Of a DNA stretch of 64,000 nt, positions 60,871 to 64,000 are shown piece by piece. Each line of letters starts with the position of its first letter. The stretch's first letter is position 1. This DNA is from CAZPQM01 sp964588995 (lineage in GTDB: Bacteria > Pseudomonadota > Alphaproteobacteria > Rickettsiales > UBA8987). Location of the stretch: assembly GCA_964588995.1 (NCBI GenBank), contig CAZPQM010000001.1, positions 124,001 to 188,000 on the forward strand, given 5' to 3'. The notes under the pieces were generated by a model, which worked only from the letters and a program-made list of their open reading frames with translations, was not told the origin of the DNA and made no database searches. A program made the position numbers and the translations under genes.

Positions 60871-62443
60871 TTTTGCGATTACCGGAAGTACGGAAATATT
60901 ACATGTAGCGGATTCGGTCGCGCGGGAAAAAGGCATACCGAAAGAGTCGGTTATGCTGGCGCTCCGCGATGCGATTGAAACGGTCGCGCGCCGTAAATAT
61001 GGGCACGAACAGAATATCCGTGCCGAAATCAATGAAAAGCTTGGGGAAATCACCCTATACCGCGACCGTGCAGTCGTGGAAACGGTGGAAAACCCCGGTG
61101 CAGAAATCACGCTTGAGGATGCAAAAGAGGAAAAGGCGGATGCAGAGATCGGCAATGTCATCTCTGAACCGCTTCCCCCGATTGATTTCGGCCGCGTGGT
61201 GTCGCAAACGTTTAAGCAGGTGTTGATACAACGCATCCGTGAAGCGGAACGTGAGAAGCAATATGAAGACTTTAAGGATCGTGTCGGTGAGATTGTGACC
61301 GGCGTCGTCAAGCGTATTGAATATGGTAACCTGATCATTGATTTCGGCAAGACCGAAACCATGCTCATGCGTGATCAGACCATCCCGCGCGAGGTGTTCC
61401 GTCAGGGCGATCGTATCCGCGCCTATATTGTGGATGTGCGCCGTGAAAACCGCGGTCCGCAGATTTTCCTGTCGCGTACCCATCCGGATTTTCTGGCGCA
61501 GCTCTTTGCGCAGGAAGTGCCGGAGATTTACGATAATCTGGTTAAAATTAAAGCAGTAGCCCGCGATCCCGGTAGCCGCGCGAAAATTGCCGTCGTCTCG
61601 GAAGATTCGTCCATTGACCCCGTGGGTGCCTGTATCGGCCCGCGTGGATCACGCGTAACGGCAGTCTATAATGAGCTTCAGGGTGAGAAGATTGATATTA
61701 TCCAATGGTCGCCTGATCTCGCTACTCTGGCCGTGAATGCGCTTGCCTCCAAAACCAAGGAAACGCAGGTTGAGGTCTCCAAAATCATCATCGATGAGGA
61801 CAAGCATAAAATTGAGGCCGTGGTACCGGATGAGCAGCTGAGCATGGCTATCGGCCGCCGCGGACAGAATGTTCGGCTTGCCGCAGAGCTGATCGAGTGG
61901 AATATCGACGTGATGTCAGAAACCGAAGATTCCGAACGCAGTTTGGAAGAGTTCAACCGCCTTTCCGCCATGTTTGCAGAGCAGCTGAATGTGGAAGAGG
62001 TAATCGGACAATTACTGGCCTCTGAGGGCTTTACCAGCATGGAGGAAGTAGCCTATGTCGACAAATCCGAATTACTGTCCATTGAAGGCTTTGAGGAAGA
62101 GCTCGTCGATGAACTTCGTCAGCGTGCCGAAGAAGTGATTGAAGAGCAGAAAGCTGAACTTAAGGAAGAGATTAAAGCGCTCGGTGTACAGGATGATCTT
62201 AAAGAATTCGCCGATATCGATGACGACATTCTGGTGGAAATGGCGAAAAAGGGTGTGAAATCCCTCGATGACCTAGCCGACCTTTCGAGTGATGAGTTTC
62301 TCGAAATGTTCCCTGATATCGGACTGACCCACGAGCAGGCCGATGATCTGATTATGCAGGCGCGTGCGCACTGGTTTGAAGATGAAGAGCCGGAAAATGA
62401 CAATACGGATGAAGCCGAACCACAAGAGGTAGCGAGTTCGTAA
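60860..62443 (+). CDS. nusA: Transcription termination/antitermination protein NusA
   Basis: RNA-polymerase-binding factor of 527 residues controlling pausing, termination and antitermination. Domains in order: N-terminal RNAP-binding domain (1-130), S1 domain (about 140-205), two KH domains (about 210-350, with GACIGPRGSRV and AIGRRGQNVRLA), and two C-terminal acidic helix-hairpin repeats (about 365-520), as in proteobacterial NusA. I use the ATG at 60860 that gives MVDSFAITG. If the leader hairpin is an attenuator, NusA could act on its own operon, as known for E. coli. Confidence 0.96.
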   Translation: MVDSFAITGSTEILHVADSVAREKGIPKESVMLALRDAIETVARRKYGHEQNIRAEINEKLGEITLYRDRAVVETVENPGAEITLEDAKEEKADAEIGNVISEPLPPIDFGRVVSQTFKQVLIQRIREAEREKQYEDFKDRVGEIVTGVVKRIEYGNLIIDFGKTETMLMRDQTIPREVFRQGDRIRAYIVDVRRENRGPQIFLSRTHPDFLAQLFAQEVPEIYDNLVKIKAVARDPGSRAKIAVVSEDSSIDPVGACIGPRGSRVTAVYNELQGEKIDIIQWSPDLATLAVNALASKTKETQVEVSKIIIDEDKHKIEAVVPDEQLSMAIGRRGQNVRLAAELIEWNIDVMSETEDSERSLEEFNRLSAMFAEQLNVEEVIGQLLASEGFTSMEEVAYVDKSELLSIEGFEEELVDELRQRAEEVIEEQKAELKEEIKALGVQDDLKEFADIDDDILVEMAKKGVKSLDDLADLSSDEFLEMFPDIGLTHEQADDLIMQARAHWFEDEEPENDNTDEAEPQEVASS

Positions 62444-62564
62444 TTGTCACGGAATTGCCGGTCGCATCCTCTAACTTCCCGGCACTGCTGTCTAACCCGA
62501 GGAAGGGGCTTGCAAAACAGCCCCCTCTCGCCTTATATATTGCACTGAACTATCCAGAGATTGT

Positions 62565-64000
62565 ATGACCGAAAAAAACAAACCAACTAAAAAACTTTCC
62601 CTCTCCCGCTCTGTGGAATCCAGCAAGGTATCACAGACTTTTTCGCGCGGGCGCAACAAAACCGTCACCGTGGAAGTAAAAAAGCGGAGCTTTTCGAAAG
62701 ACGCATCGCAGGGGCAAAACACTTCGGTCGCTTCTCAGGAAGATATGGAAAAGCAACGTAAGCTGGAATTGCTTGAAAAGGCCAAAGAGCGTAAGCGCGA
62801 TAATATTCCGCCACCGGTCAAGCAGGATGCTGTACAGCCCAAGCCCGCACCCAAGCCGAAATCGCAGGATGAAACCTTCGTGCCAAAAGAAAGCACGGAA
62901 CAGCATGAACCGAAATATAAAAAGAAAACACCTGCGAAAGATGAATTAAAACCAGCGCCCAAGCCAAAATTTAAAGAAGAGAAAAAGCAGAAAACCAAGC
63001 TGACGATCTCCAACATTTATGAGCATACCGAAGAGCGTATGCGCTCGATGGCGTCGGTTAAACGCGCGCGTCAAAAAGCGAAGCGTAAAGACGAGCCGGG
63101 CGAGCAGGCGTTCGTCAGCAAAACCATCGTACTCCCAGAAATCATCACCCTGCAGGAGCTTGCAAATCGTATGGCTGTACGCGTGCAGGACTTAACCAAG
63201 GCGCTGATGAAAATGGGTGAGATGAAGCAAGCAGGCGAAGAGCTTGACCTTGATACGGCAGAGCTGTTGGTCGAAGAATTCGGTCATACGGCGAAACGTG
63301 TAGCGGCTTCTGATGTGGAGGATTTACTCCAGCAGGACGAACCTACCGAGGAAGAACTGGCCCCCCGCGCTCCGGTTGTCACTATCATGGGTCATGTCGA
63401 TCATGGTAAGACATCCCTACTGGATACCATCCGTAAAACCAACGTGACCGAAGGCGAAGCCGGTGGGATTACGCAGCATATCGGCGCATATCAGATCCTG
63501 CATAATAATCAGCCTATTACCTTTCTGGATACGCCGGGCCACGCCGCCTTTACCGCGATGCGGCAACGTGGTGCCAATGTCACCGATATTGTGATTCTGG
63601 TCGTCGCAGCTGATGATGGCATCATGCCACAAACCGAAGAGGCGATCAGCCACGCGAAAGCCGCAGAAGTGCCGATTATTGTGGCGATCAACAAAATTGA
63701 CAAGCCGGAGGCAGATCCGACAAAAATAAAAAATGAACTGCTTAAATACGATTTAGTACCGGAAGAATTTGGCGGTGACATCCAAACGGTGGAAGTATCG
63801 GCAAAAACCGGACAAAATCTGGATGATTTATTGGAAACGATCTTGCTCCAGACAGAAATTCTGGAATTAAAAGCCGCTCAAAATAGGCGTGCAACCGGCA
63901 CCGTGATCGAAGCCGAAGTAGACAAAGGCCGCGGAGTGTTAGCCACCCTTCTGGTCCAACAGGGCACTTTAAAGCGCGGCGATATCGTGGTTGCCGGCAC
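62565..64000 (+). CDS. infB: Translation initiation factor IF-2, 3' end beyond window
   Basis: GTPase that places initiator tRNA on the 30S subunit. The first 478 codons are present. A basic, proline and lysine-rich N-terminal region (1-190) precedes the IF2_N domain (VLPEIITLQELANRMAVRV in part), then the G domain with GHVDHGKTS (about 276), LDTPGHAAF and NKIDKP. The ATG at 62565 follows 121 bases of non-coding sequence after nusA, where ylxR commonly lies in alphaproteobacteria. No ylxR is present here. Confidence 0.96.
   Translation, partial: MTEKNKPTKKLSLSRSVESSKVSQTFSRGRNKTVTVEVKKRSFSKDASQGQNTSVASQEDMEKQRKLELLEKAKERKRDNIPPPVKQDAVQPKPAPKPKSQDETFVPKESTEQHEPKYKKKTPAKDELKPAPKPKFKEEKKQKTKLTISNIYEHTEERMRSMASVKRARQKAKRKDEPGEQAFVSKTIVLPEIITLQELANRMAVRVQDLTKALMKMGEMKQAGEELDLDTAELLVEEFGHTAKRVAASDVEDLLQQDEPTEEELAPRAPVVTIMGHVDHGKTSLLDTIRKTNVTEGEAGGITQHIGAYQILHNNQPITFLDTPGHAAFTAMRQRGANVTDIVILVVAADDGIMPQTEEAISHAKAAEVPIIVAINKIDKPEADPTKIKNELLKYDLVPEEFGGDIQTVEVSAKTGQNLDDLLETILLQTEILELKAAQNRRATGTVIEAEVDKGRGVLATLLVQQGTLKRGDIVVAG

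Noticed and set aside
62501..62530. Hairpin GGGGCT/AGCCCC between nusA and infB as a terminator.
   Set aside because: The stem is short and there is no T run after it; infB is expected to be read through from nusA.
1..64000. Search by eye for CRISPR arrays, insertion sequences, phage genes and toxin-antitoxin pairs.
   Set aside because: I found no regularly spaced repeats, transposase motifs, phage structural genes or small toxin-antitoxin pairs. All long frames are explained by the listed genes.

Overview
The window is chromosomal DNA from an alphaproteobacterium of moderate-to-low G+C content. The evidence is gene content and order: a nuoABCD block, fabI-aroC, the kdsD-lptC-lptA-lptB-rpoN-hpf block, ccmAB divergent from acnA, addA-trxA, an IscR-led operon with two cysteine desulfurases, tyrS next to anmK, a PopZ (DUF2497) homologue, a 17-kDa-antigen-type lipoprotein, and rimP-nusA-infB. 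Biosynthetic genes for methionine, chorismate, pyrimidines, folate and isoprenoids suggest a metabolically competent cell rather than a strongly reduced endosymbiont. I cannot name the genus. I found no insertion sequence, prophage, CRISPR array or rRNA. One tRNA gene is present. No stretch longer than about 210 bases lacks a gene.

Layout. 1-2265 (minus): nuoA, nuoB, nuoC and the start of nuoD. 2471-6135 (plus): metZ, a glycine-zipper lipoprotein, fabI and aroC. 6132-11579 (minus): a TAXI-type TRAP transporter (binding protein and fused permease) with a UspA protein, a prenyl synthase and a small membrane protein. 11732-16941 (minus): a MarR regulator and a tight operon of a YgjP-like metallopeptidase, MotB, an SLC13/DASS transporter with two TrkA-C domains, and a TakP-like DctP binding protein with no TRAP permease of its own. 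16943-23185 (plus): an RND efflux pair and oligoendopeptidase F. 23182-25415 (minus): gpsA and ccmAB. 25510-28185: acnA. 28163-34504 (minus): cobA-type SUMT, hpf, rpoN, the LPS-transport block with kdsD, rnd, and tRNA-Leu(CAG). 34586-38816 (plus): an NDUFA9-like protein, addA and trxA. 38820-43923 (minus): a DUF2125-like protein, ferredoxin, two cysteine desulfurases, iscR and cysE. 44042-47198: an alpha/beta hydrolase, anmK (minus) and tyrS. 47209-50103 (minus): a giant AsmA/YhdP-like protein. 50150-56955 (plus): bcp, pyrB, pyrC, tolC, popZ, folK, folP and tadA. 56968-58322 (minus): mlaA-mlaC. 58525-64000 (plus): metF, an AIM24-family protein, rimP, nusA and truncated infB.

How the parts work together. 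Most of the window is housekeeping: respiration (nuo, ccm), envelope building and lipid homeostasis (fabI, kdsD, lpt, mla, the AsmA-like protein, tolC, anmK), sulfur and Fe-S metabolism (metZ, cysE, iscR, desulfurases, ferredoxin, metF), and translation or transcription factors (tyrS, tadA, hpf, rimP, nusA, infB). Packing is dense, with many ATGA overlaps and several convergent gene pairs whose 3' ends overlap.

The most unusual region is 12.2-16.9 kb. There a TRAP-type periplasmic binding protein follows a DASS-family permease by 9 bases, in one apparent operon with motB and a metallopeptidase. Other points to check are a promoter-plus-terminator leader before rimP-nusA-infB, a tRNA-Leu that directly precedes RNase D, an Fe-S operon lacking its scaffold genes between iscS and the ferredoxin, and two strong inverted repeats in divergent promoter regions. 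None of these is proof of a new system. They are the best leads I can support from sequence alone.
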